Source: Cloeon dipterum (Eukaryota > Arthropoda > Insecta > Ephemeroptera > Baetidae). From it: DNA of 64,000 nucleotides. Location: assembly GCF_949628265.1 (NCBI RefSeq), contig NC_088786.1, positions 37,717,681 to 37,781,680 on the forward strand, in the 5' to 3' direction. Both the position numbers and the translations under genes were made by a program. The notes beneath the pieces were generated by a model. That model worked only from the letters and a program-made list of their open reading frames with translations, was not told where the DNA came from and did not search any database. Numbering within the stretch: the stretch's first letter is position 1; each line of letters begins with the position of its first letter. Shown piece by piece: positions 10,080-20,619 of this stretch.

Positions 10080-12355
10080 ACTTCATAGCTATATATAATA
10101 CATATTATATACAGTTTCCTGTTAAGAAGAAAAGTAAATCGATTTATTGAGTAAAGAATTTATAGCTAATTAAAATAGTTAAATCTTTAAATATTGACAA
10201 TCGTCAGTAAAAACAAAATTAGGGATGTTATTTATTGCAGGAAATGTTAATTAATTAAATTAAATACAATGTAAACATTTATTTTTCGTCTTTAACACAA
10301 ATAAACTATGTAAAATATTTCTAAAGTTATTTCCTGATAATCCATTCATAATTTTGATGCTTTTCTAATTAAGTTTTTAATTGAAATTGCAATAATTGAA
10401 ATTCTGAAAAAATATATGCCTGAGAAACGTTGTCGCATATGTTTCAAAAAGGGAAATAATTATAAATCTGAGCAGAATGGCAAATTCTGATTATGTGCTG
10501 AATTTATTCCTTGTTTTCTATTAAAATTTTGTGATACAAATCAATATTCATTTTGCCCCGCCCTCGTTTATAATACTTTTGTGTCAGTCAGCTGCTAGGC
10601 TGCAGTTTTTGTTACTGCGTAGTCTTCTGTGCGATTCTCCCTGTTCCTTAGTTTGATTAAAAATCAATTTTTGTTAAGTTCAAAATTTTTATCAAATAAA
10701 ACTTCCACTGAAAATTTAACTAAAAATTATTTTGACCGGCTTTTTTAATATTGCTGCAACCTCGTTTCATTCTTTTCTCGTTTTCCTATGCTCATGTTCC
10801 TGCACTTTTTTCTCTCCCGCCGTTCTTCTGCATGGAAAAACATTTTTCCCTCGAAACTGACTACCACCCCTCTGCCCCCTAGCCGAAAGCTCAGAGGCGC
10901 CATCTTTTTTCATCTGGTGAGTTTCTAACCAGCGGGATAATAATTATGATAAGTTAGTGATTTGTAACCAGAAACAGGCCAAGTTGACCGATAGTTGATT
11001 TTTTATTCCCTTCCTGGTGTGCTCGAGAAAAACTAAAATATATTCAATGAGAGTTTTAATTTTAACTTGAAATTGAAAAAAATGAATTTAATCTGAATAT
11101 TTTCTTAGTTTAATTATCATTTAATCAGCATCATGATTTAAATCCTATTATTTGATTTAAAACGTACCAAATGCGTGTTTTCAATTTGAACTGCTAATAT
11201 TCTTCATTATTTATTATTTTCCAAAACCCGCGCGCGCTATAATCCTGTTACCCGATTTCTGGCTCGCTCCATCCTCCAGCCTCTTATTTTCCCTCTTCTG
11301 CTTTACTCTCGCCCTCGCCGTTCTTTCAGTGGACAATAACCTTTTATTTCTCTCCAAACCGACCTTGCACCCTCCAGGCCAGCAGATGGAAAAGCGTATT
11401 TAACGCTCAGCTTGTCTCATAAATCTTTCTCTGAGCTGCGAAGACCACCCAGCTCAGCACAATTGAATGAGTTTCTGTGACATTCTAATAATTAAATCCA
11501 GTGATTAATTCGGGTTAAATTCACACAATGCTATTAAAATATTTTATTTCCTGATTTGACAAAAATTAAGCATAAATATGAACAAATATAGACACGGGCT
11601 ATTATTTTACGCCTCAATTATTTAATGACGGAAACTTCGCGCCTCAAATCATTTTAAACTATTTTATTTAGGAAACTCCACTTACTCCTTGCAAGAAAAG
11701 GTTGTAAAATTGGAACAGGTAAATAAAAAAATTGATTGCGCTTAACCGCATGGATCGCGCGGTCCGTCTCTCTATTCTCCTTTGCACTGATTTTCTTCGT
11801 CGCTGTAGCCGCTGGACCATATTTTGTGATTGATGCATTTTGCCGTGCCCCGAACAAGGAAAACAGAACAAAGATGCCACTGGCCTTTATTGAAGCAGCG
11901 AGGTGCGGCAGGGAAAAACCCACATCTGGAAAACGGGCTCGCTCACTTAAAATAATTTAATATTTTAATAGAGAACCTGATTTCGCCTCGAGTTAAAATA
12001 ATATGGAATTATGCTCAGTTATTCTTTTAGCCTGTTGCTCCCCGCGCAATTTAACGCCTGCTTGTAAAGAGCTTTATACAAAATTCTGTGCTCAGTAAAA
12101 ATATTTATTGTTTTGAGCTATGATGAAAATATTGTTTAAATTGCGCAAAAGGTGATTTAATGGTCGAGGATTGCAGAGAAAATTGAGGGAGGATTTCACA
12201 ACATATATTACGAAAGCAGTTGAGGCCTCCGCCAGCTGTAACAACAAAAGCAACCTTCTCACTCGCCATGCGCTCTGAAAAGAGGTACCTGTGGATTCTC
12301 CCCTAACAGCGAGGAGACTCGCAGTCGTGCGTTCGCCCTCGCTCGCTCGCTACGT
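10080..12355 (+). repeat. Block X, direct copy upstream of gene B
   Basis: About 2.2 kb of noncoding sequence that is nearly identical to 41870-44150 (before gene E). It also occurs inverted at about 28505-30135 and partly inverted at 51245-51975. It includes the CAGTTTCCTGTTAAGAAGAA start, a CCGCCGTTCTTCTGCATGG stretch, CAGAGGCGCCATCTTTTTTC, and pyrimidine-rich tracts. It behaves as the spacer and upstream region of the gene cluster. I see no ORF with support; short frames near 11650-11960 are open on both strands. Confidence 0.7.
12140..12355 (+). promoter_or_regulatory. Separated 5' half of the gene B leader
   Basis: Matches the leader module of gene E up to GCTCGCTCGCTACGT and then stops at the terminus of the 8.2-kb element. 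The missing remainder (GTGTGTGTTCTGTTCTC..ATG) resumes at 20573 on the far side. In E (about 44120-44184) the two halves are contiguous. The native promoter and leader of gene B are therefore split from its start codon. Confidence 0.75.
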
Positions 12356-13053
12356 CCCTAGTAACCATCAAGCCTGATCAAGCACCGTAAGATTTAACCT
12401 TGACGTCAACCATGGCAATAAGTATAGATAATTGAATAAAATGTATTTGGAATATGAAGACCGTACATGTGGCTGTCCATTCTGACCATTATTAATTTTT
12501 TAAAGTCACGTGGAGTGCCCATATTAGCATGCTTGACATTACCTTGACGCATCAAGCATGGTCAGTTTTAAATTTTCGACTGATTTTTCTACAGAAAAGC
12601 GAAGATTATTAATTTAATTGCCTCTCTGAACTATTTTCATTTCATTTTAGTCTAGGTAATGTTCAAATTAAATTACTTTTTGCCGTTTTTCAAATCAAAG
12701 CTGAGTCAAGCCAGATCAAGCTTGTGTCAAGCACGTCGGAACAATAATTATTTCGCCTGAGTTCGTGTTTCGTTAAAAGTGTATTTATAGAAAAATTTAG
12801 TAAGTTTTAATTGTTTAATTAACTCGTTCGAGCACTCAAGCTCATGCAGCATGATCGCGCGCGCTTACTATGTTTCATTCGCTGGCCGCGCCGTGGCGCG
12901 TGCGTCGCGCCACACTGCCAGCTGCCGGCGAGGCTTGCTGTGTTTTGAAAACAAACATCGAAACATGACGGTTGGGACGCCAGTAGAAAGGACCGTCGGC
13001 CTCGTTTTCGGAGTTTCGCGATGGACTGAGTGCACCAACGGATCATTAAACGG

Positions 13054-13876
13054 ATGATGGATACTGTACAAGGTAAGGACTTGTTATTTTCTTGGGTTTA
13101 AGCGCGGGGGTTAGCGGCAAAAATTCGCTTAAGTTCGGCTTGTGTTGGTTTTTTACCAACCAGCAAGAACCGTAAAATATTGATAAATGGGATAAATTTA
13201 CACATGGAGAACTCAAAATTGTCTACCAATAAACACTTCTTGGTAGGATAGGGCATTTTGAACATTCATTCGTCCCATGAAACCGAGAAGAAGTGTAAAA
13301 CGTTAGCGGAAATTGCGAGTCTCCCATAACTTTTATCGTCATCTGTAGTTTGTTCAAACTTTTGGTGGCTTCTCACGCTTTTCCGCTCACTTTTACTCAT
13401 AGTCTCTCGGTCTGATGGGAAGGATCAAATCAATACATTTGTCTTTTATGCCCTATGTATATTTATCCTACCAAGAATTCTAATAATTGGTCGGAAAGTG
13501 TGAGTTCTTCAAAGTCAATTTCTGTGTGTTTATCGGTTTTTATCAACTCAAAGGTTTAACGGATGAAGCAATTTTCCTGAAAAATCATTCATTGTGTTTT
13601 TGCATGTCACCTAAAACATTGCTTTTAAAAATTACCGTTTTAGATCGAGATTTAATTTACGACTTTATATATTCAAAACATTAAACGGTTGTTTAATTGT
13701 CGTGGATATCTATGTTTGTTGTTATTTGTGTTCCCATTTCAGGAGGCAGGAGTGTGCATGTAAAAGTATTTGCTGGAATGTCGCTGCTGTGTGAACAACG
13801 TCGATCTGTCGTCGGACATCCTCAGATGGACGAAAATATGGGATGCACAACAACTGGACTGTGCCTCTTTATGTAG
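13054..13876 (+). CDS. Candidate two-exon small ORF inside the 8.2-kb element
   Basis: Exon 13054-13072 (ATGATGGATACTGTACAAG before donor GTAAGG) joins exon 13743-13876 (acceptor CATTTCAG) in phase, giving about 50 residues ending TAG; the stop overlaps a further donor-like TAG|GTAATT. The protein (GGRSVHVKVFAGMSLL..) is not recognised. A GC-rich, CpG-rich stretch (12840-13060) just upstream could be its promoter. The splice sites are good, but the ORF is short and unsupported by a second copy. Confidence 0.25.
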
Positions 13877-14624
13877 GTAATTTATAATTATTATCGAAAT
13901 AAATTTCCAATTTTAGCCATATTTTTGCGAATTTAACCAGTAAATATGCAGACGATTTTCTTCTTTTAGAACACTCGGAGTGTCAATGAACATTGAAATG
14001 CATGAATTACGAAATAAAATAATATAACAGCTGCATGTTAAATATTATTGCGGACTGAAGTTAAAGTTTCTTAAATTTTTAATGCTATTTTTACTAGGAT
14101 AATTTGAAAATAATTTTAAATATTTGAATTTTACCATGCTTTTTTGACTAATTTCATTATTAGCAGAGTCTGTGTCAATAAATATGTTTTTTAAATGCAG
14201 TGATTAAATTTTTTTAGCAACGTTTAGCGTTCTTTTGCGGAGGCTGGCAATTTTAAACATGAAGTTTGCTGTAATGCTTAACATCTCCTGCGCTTTTTTT
14301 ATATTTTTCACAAATTCATGGCGGTGGCTCACGTGACCCAAAATTTACCTGCTCGGCGCAACGGCTGGCTGAGACCTCTGCATTTAAACGTTAGAGTGTA
14401 AACCGTTAAATGAGTAATATTGAATATGGGTACTTCTCCGCATAGTAATTTATTTTTATGTTATTTTCTTCGCAAGATTTGTTTTAAAAAAATTTATCCT
14501 TCACGTTTGTATTCAAAAAGCGAGTGAATAAGGAGCGAACGGCTTAAATCAAATATGCGTTTAGTCCCACCATTTAAAACGCACTTCAAATCTGAATACT
14601 AATTTAATAAGGTTTTCAAATTAA

Positions 14625-14822
14625 ATGAGAGAGTGGCAGCGCTTTATTCTGGGTTTTGGGTGTCTGCGCTCTTTGTGCGCGGACCAGAGCGTGCTGGAAG
14701 ACACCGCTGCATTTGGCGTTGGAGCAGCTGACGAGGCCGCCTTTGCGCTTTTCCTGACCGCCTGCCACGAACTCGAGCCGAAAACGGTTCTGGAAGCGGT
14801 CAAGCTTGCCCGAGCTGAATAA
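14625..14822 (+). CDS. Candidate 65-aa ORF inside the 8.2-kb element
   Basis: ATG to TAA, a GC-rich island in AT-rich surroundings, reading WQRFILGFGCL, VGAADEAAFALFLTACHELE, and ending VLEAVKLARAE. It looks amphipathic and helical and more protein-like than its antisense frame, which is also open. It could be a captured host exon or an element gene fragment. No family recognised. Confidence 0.25.
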   Translation: MREWQRFILGFGCLRSLCADQSVLEDTAAFGVGAADEAAFALFLTACHELEPKTVLEAVKLARAE

Positions 14823-15419
14823 TTCGGTTCAAAATGCGAAATGCGCACCCTTGTTGTGGGTGCTGGTTGCTCCACAGACTATTTCTGTGGAGCAGACTAT
14901 TTCTATAAATAAAATAATTTATTCATTTACAAAAATCATGAGAAACCATTCCACCGCCAATTCTGGAGATTTAACAACCAGAATTGAAAATCCGCCAGGG
15001 TTCCGAATTTCCACCATCCAGTTTTAACACACCCGGGAATTTTCCAGGCTAAAAAAACCAATAACACCCCAAAAAACACCCCCTATTTTACCCAAAACTT
15101 GATAAATTACATTATAATATCCTTAATTAATTTACTGAACTCATAATTGAGCTAGTGTTATTTATCAGGAGGAATAGAATAGAAGAAAAAATGTGGCCAG
15201 TATTTGCTACTGCAAGTGTCGTACGTAGGTTAATATCGTGAGCGAGTTGCTTCGTGTTAAGTTTTAACTTTGCAGAAAATTTGAAAGTGAATGATTTTTT
15301 ATTTTCAAAATATTCCACTTGAATTTTAACTCGAAAAAAATCGAATTTTCTTCAATTTCGTAATTTTTTCAATTCATAATCTTTGGTACTAAACATAACA
15401 ATTGCAAAAACTTCCCAAT

Positions 15420-18400
15420 GTTGGACTCATCTCGACCTGCCCTGACTAGCTGAAAGATTTAGAATTTTAGAGGTTTCATGCACCCATCCCCTTTCATCCC
15501 CATAACTTCAGTTTTGATTGTAAGCGACGACCGCTCCTGGCGCCGCTCACTTACATTTTTAAAGCTGTATCTCAACTTAGGGGTGGAAAGCAAACACCCC
15601 TTAACCCTTCAACTACTAAGAGGAGGTCAAGGCAAGTCTAACGGTTGGTAGTTCTTCCAATTCTGACGGTTAGAACCCGAGATTTGGAGGTGCAAAGAAC
15701 CTAAAAACACGAAAAATAGGAATTAAACCAATTTCTTGATTTTTGCAACTCCAAATCTCGGGTTTTTATCCGTCACAATTGTAAAAACTACCAATCAGTA
15801 GACTCATCTCGACCTCCTCTGAGTAGCTGAAAGGTTTAGGGGTGATTGCACTCCACCCCTAAGTTGCCTAGAGCTTGAAAGATGTAACAGTGAGCGGCAC
15901 CAGAAACAGCCGTTGCTTACTATCAAAATTGAAGGTATTGGGATGAAAGGGGTTGGGTGCATGCAACCTCTTAACCCTTCAACTGGTCAGAGGAGGTCAT
16001 GATGACTCCAACGTTGGGTAATTTTTGCAATTTTTATGGTTAGAACACGAAATTTGGAGGTGCAAAGAAACCAAAATCACTTAAAAAAGGAATAATTCAA
16101 ATTCCATTAATTTTTCAACTACAAATCTCGTGTTCTAACCTTCAGAATTGCAAAAACCACCAACCATTAGACTCGTCTCAATCTTCACTAACCAGCTAAA
16201 GTGTTAAGGGGGTGCTTACCCCCAGCCCCTTTCAACAACAGAGCTACAATTTTGATACTAATTTTTTTAAATGCTTCTTCTGGGCTTAAAAATATTTTAA
16301 ACTATATAAAACTCCTTCTTAATCACCTTCTTTGAACACTAAAAATATATTTAATTAAATGCAAATTAAAGCAATAATTGAAACAAGTAATTCATTTTGC
16401 TCTAGATTTTCGTTTTAATTTGCATTTAATAAAATATATTTCTTCTGTTTTGAATGAAAAACGTGGTGGTAATTTAGAAGGAGTTTTGGATAGCTTAAAT
16501 TACTTTAAAGCCCAGTGCAAGCATGTTAAAATTTTTATCGCAATTTTAGCTATAGGGTTGATAGGAGAAGGGGTTACACACCCCTTTAAATCTTAGATGG
16601 TTAGTGGAGATCGAGATGAGTCTAACAGTTGGTAGTTTTTGCAATTCTGAGGGTTAGAACCCGAGATTTGGAGTTGCAAAAATCACGAAATTGGAAAATT
16701 TATTCCTATTTTTCGTGTTTTTGGTTTCTTTGCAACTCCAAATCTCGGGTTCTAAGCAACACGATTGCAAATACTACCAACCGTTTTACTCGACTTCCTC
16801 TGAGTAACTGAAGGGTTTAGGGGTGTTTTCGATCCACCCGTAAGTTGCCATCACCCTTTAAACTCTAAAGATTCAACAAAGAGCGGCGCCAGGAACAGTT
16901 GTCGCTTACTATCAAAATTGGAGCTATGGGGATGAAAGGGAATAGGTGCAGGCAACCCCTAAATCCTTCAGCTGATCAGAGGATGTCATGATGAGTGTAA
17001 CGTTGGGAAATTTTTACAATCTTAATGGTGAGAACATGAGATTTGGAGGTGCAAAGAAACCAAAATCAACTACAAATCTCGAGTTCTAACCGTCAGAATT
17101 GCATTAACTACTCACCGTTAGACTCGTCTCGACCTCCACTAACTAGATTAAGTGTTTAAGGGATGCTCAGCTCACCCCCAACCCCTTAGCTACAATTTTG
17201 ATAAAATTTTAACTTTCTTCCATTGGGCTTGAAAATGTTTCAAGCTGTCCAAAACTCCTTTTTTAAATTAACTCCAAGTCTCTTGATTAAAAACTAAATT
17301 AATATATTTTATTCAATGCAAAATTTCGAAAAATCCAGAGCCATAAAATGTTTTAATTTTTTAAAATTATTTTCGATTTTAAAATTAATAAAAAAAATTT
17401 TAGTGTTGAAAGAAGAGACGTGGTGATAATTTAGTAGGAGTTTTGGATAGCTTAAAAATTTTTTTGAGCCCAGCAGAAGCATGTAAAAAAAATTCATTAA
17501 AATTGTAGTTAAGGGACTGAAAAGGGTTATGGGTAAGCATCCCTTAAATACTTAATCTAGTTAGAGGAGTTCGAGACGAGTCTAACGGTTGGCAGTTTTT
17601 GCAATTATGAAGGTTAGAACCCTAGATTTGTGTAGTTGAAAATTAATGGAATTTGAATTATTAATTTTTTTCGTGATTTTGGTTACTTTGCACCTCCAAA
17701 TCTTTGGTTCTAACCATAAAAATTGCAAAAATTACCCAACGGTGGACTCATTCTGACCTCTGACCAGCTGAAGGGTTTAGAGGTTGCATGCACTCATCCC
17801 CTTTCATCCCCATAGCTTCAATTTTGATAGTAAGCGACGATCGTTCCTGGCGCCGCTCACTGTTACATCTTTAGAGTTTAGAAGGTGATGGCATCTTACG
17901 GGTGGATTGAAAACACCCCTAAACCCTTCAGTTACTCAGAGGAAGTCGAGACGATTTCAACGGTTGTTAATATTTGTAATTGTGATGCTTAGAACCCGAG
18001 ATTTGGAGGTACAAAGAAACCAAAAACACGAAAAATGGCATTATACCAATTTCTTGATTTTTTCAAGTTCAAATCTCGGGTTCTAACCCTCAGAGTCGCA
18101 AAATCAACGAACTGTTAGACTCATCTTGGTCTCCATACTTACCAGCCAAGATGTTAAGGGGGTGTTTACCCCCATTCTTTTTCAATCCCATACCTAAAAT
18201 TGTGATAAAAATTTTAACACGCTTGCACTAGGCTTAAAAATGTTTAAAGCTATTCGAAAAACCTTCTTAATTACCACCGCGTCCCATCATTCAAAACAGA
18301 AATAATATATTTTATTAAATGCAAAATAAAACAAAAATTTAGAGCTATTTAGAATGTTTTACATTTTATTTTACTCAGGTATTGTTTTAATTTGCATTTA

Positions 18401-19420
18401 AAAATATTTTTTAGTGTTTAAAGAAGGGATTTAGAAGGAATTTGAGATAGTTTTGAATATTTCTAAGCCTTGTGGAATCGTGTAAAATTTTTTTTTATCA
18501 AAATTGAAGCTATAACGTTGAAAGGGGATGGGGTACGCACCCCTTAACACTTAAACTACTCAGAGGAGGTCGAAACGAGTTCAACAGGCGAAATTTTTTG
18601 CAATTCCGACGGTTATAACCCGAGATTTGTAGTTGAAAAAATTTGCGAAATTTGAATTATTAATTTTTTTCGTGTTTTTGGTTTCTTTGCACCTCCAAAT
18701 TTTGTGTTCTAACCATAAAGATTGCAAAAATTACCCGATTTTGGACTCATCTTTACCTCCTCTGACCATCTGGAGGGTTTAGAGGTTATGCATGCACTCA
18801 TCCCCTTTCATCCCCATAGCTTCAATTTTGATAGTAAGCGACGATCGTTCCTGGCGCCGCTCACTGTTACATCTTTAGAGTTTAGAAGGTGATGGCATCT
18901 TACGGGTGGATTGAAAGCACCCCCAAACCCTTCAGTTACTCAGAGGAAGTCGAGACGATTTCAACGGTGGGTATTTTTTGCGATTGTGATGCTTAGAACC
19001 CGAGATTTGGAGGTACAAAGAAACCAAAAACAAAAAATGGAATTATTACAATTTCTAGATTTTTGCAACCCCAAATCTCGGGTTCTAAAACTCAGAATTG
19101 CAAAAAATACCCACCGTTGAACTCGTTTCGACCTCCTCTAAGTAGCTGAAGGGTTCAGGGGTGATTTCTCTCCACCCCTAAGTTGCCTAGAGCTTTTGAA
19201 CAATGTAACAGTGAGCGGCGCCGGAAACGGTCGTTGCTTACTATCAAATTTGAAGCTATGGGGATGAAAGGGGATGCGGGTGCATGCACCTCCTCAACCC
19301 TTCAGGTGGTCAGAGGAGGTCAAGATGAGTCCAAATTAGGGTAATTTTTGCAATTTTATGGTTAGAACCAAAGATTTGGATTTGCAAAAAACTCGAAATT
19401 TAAGAAATTCCGATTTTTTC
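15420..19420. repeat. 4-kb array of alternating inverted repeats
   Basis: A module containing AACCCGAGATTTGGAGGTGC is repeated in both orientations: forward near 15682, 16050, 16660, 17040, 18000, 18620 and 19000, reverse near 15745, 16110, 16730, 17690, 18070, 18690 and 19070. A second module (TAAGCGACGATCGTTCCTGG..) is repeated directly about 1,004 bp apart (about 17830 and 18835) and inverted near 15890, 16870 and 19210. The transcript of either strand could fold into long hairpins. Small open frames inside (16378-16596, 18911-19120) are incidental. Confidence 0.75.
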
Positions 19421-19736
19421 GAGTTAAAATTGAAGTGGAATATTTTGAAAAAAAATCCATCACAATCAATTTTACTGCAAAGGTAAACTTGTCATGGAGC
19501 AACTCATTTTTCCCTCTTATATTCTATTTTATTCTGATCAAATACTGTTGCACAATCATGAGTTCAATTAAGTAATTAAGGATAAAATACTAAAGATGAG
19601 AGCAAGTTGTGGGTGAAATAGTGGGTTTTATTAATTTTTCAGCCCGAAAATCCCGTTTTTTTTAAACCGGGTGGGGAAAATTCGGATTCCTGATTTTACT
19701 CTTTCAATAATTTTAATAATAAAAATTTGTCTTCAG

Positions 19737-20260
19737 GTCTGAAGGTTGAGTACGAGATTCCGAACCGTGCCAACTCGATGAATGACGACTTTTTGCTGGA
19801 CTTGCAACACAAAAGTAGGTTCATATTAAAGCAATACCTTCAGCCGTATATTAATCTATCTGTAAATTTACAGCTTCCACGGAAACCAGTGTCTCGACGA
19901 GGTATGCAGCAGATATGCCAGTCCGGAGGCCTGACTGCTCAACAGGACAGTAAGAAGCTCTTCCTGCACACACAGGCGCTCCTCGTCGGCAAGGTGCTCC
20001 TCGTCGGCAATGTGCTCCTCGTCGACCAGGCGCTCCTTGCCGACCAGGTGCTCGTCCTCGTCGACAAGGTGCTCCTCGTCGACCAGACGCTGCTTGCCGA
20101 CCAGCCGCTTCTTGCCGACCAGGCGCTCGTCCTCGTCGGCAAGGTGTGCTCCTCGTCGACCAGACGCTGCTTGTCGACCAGGCGCTCCATGCCGACCAGG
20201 TGCTCGTCCTCGTCAACAAAAGTTGCTCATCTCTACTCGTCAACTCCCCAGATGTGGTGA
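19737..20260 (+). CDS. Candidate 3' coding region of the 8.2-kb element
   Basis: A good acceptor (TTTGTCTTCAG) opens a frame LKVEYEIPNRANSMNDDFLL. Two readings fit. Spliced: exon 19737-19814 (donor GTAGGT) joins 19874-19953 (acceptor TTTACAG) in phase and ends TAA after PDCSTGQ. Unspliced: the same frame runs through to 20260 across the 18-bp minisatellite, giving a C-terminal tract of LLVDQA-type hexapeptides. The upstream exon is not identified. No family recognised, and the two readings cannot be separated without transcripts. Confidence 0.3.
19978..20219 (+). repeat. 18-bp coding-phase minisatellite
   Basis: About 13 variants of an 18-nt unit (for example GTGCTCCTCGTCGACCAG). Because 18 is divisible by 3, the frame stays open: plus strand gives LLVDQA/LLADQV repeats, and two minus-strand frames are open as well. 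GC-rich in an AT-rich context. Confidence 0.75.
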
Positions 20261-20619
20261 AGATAACAATATATATGTATTTCATATGTTCGTATATTAA
20301 TCAATAAATTTACGCAAAAAAAAATAAAAAATTATCAGAAATTTTTTTCAAAAAATTCCTAAAATTTTCAAAAAAATCAAAAATGCTAGAAAAGTGCCCT
20401 GAGAGTACCAGGGCCATTTTTGAGAAAATTTGACGTCAAGCTTGAAACAAGCTTATATCAGCGGACATTATCAAGACTGATGTCAAGCTTGACGTCAAGT
20501 AAGAGTCAAGCTTGACGTGCTTGACGTTCAAGCTTGTATCAAGCTTCAATCAACGTTGACTGGTTACTAGGGGTGTGTGTTCTGTTCTCTCTCCCGCTGC
20601 AGCTGCACAAGCAACAGAA

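Larger units (their letters stand above)
12356..20572. mobile_element. 8.2-kb element with 12-bp TIRs inserted in the gene B leader
   Basis: Ends are CCCTAGTAACCA (12356-12367) and TGGTTACTAGGG (20561-20572), perfect reverse complements. The paralogous site before gene E is unoccupied, and the block offsets (31,776 bp before and 23,551 bp after this point) differ by 8,225 bp, matching the element length. The target duplication is at most GT, ambiguous in a GT run. Subterminal zones (12368-12740 and 20420-20560) are rich in TCAAGC, CTTGACGTCAAG and AAGCTTGA palindromes, as expected for binding sites of a mobilising protein. Contents: small spliced ORF candidates, a 4-kb inverted-repeat array and an 18-bp minisatellite. 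No recognisable transposase, so non-autonomous or of an unrecognised type. Superfamily not assigned. Confidence 0.8.

Noticed and set aside
11736..11960. 74-codon plus frame in block X (also 43512-43736) as a gene
   Set aside because: The frame differs by indels between the two copies, overlaps antisense frames of equal length and has no start context or motif support.
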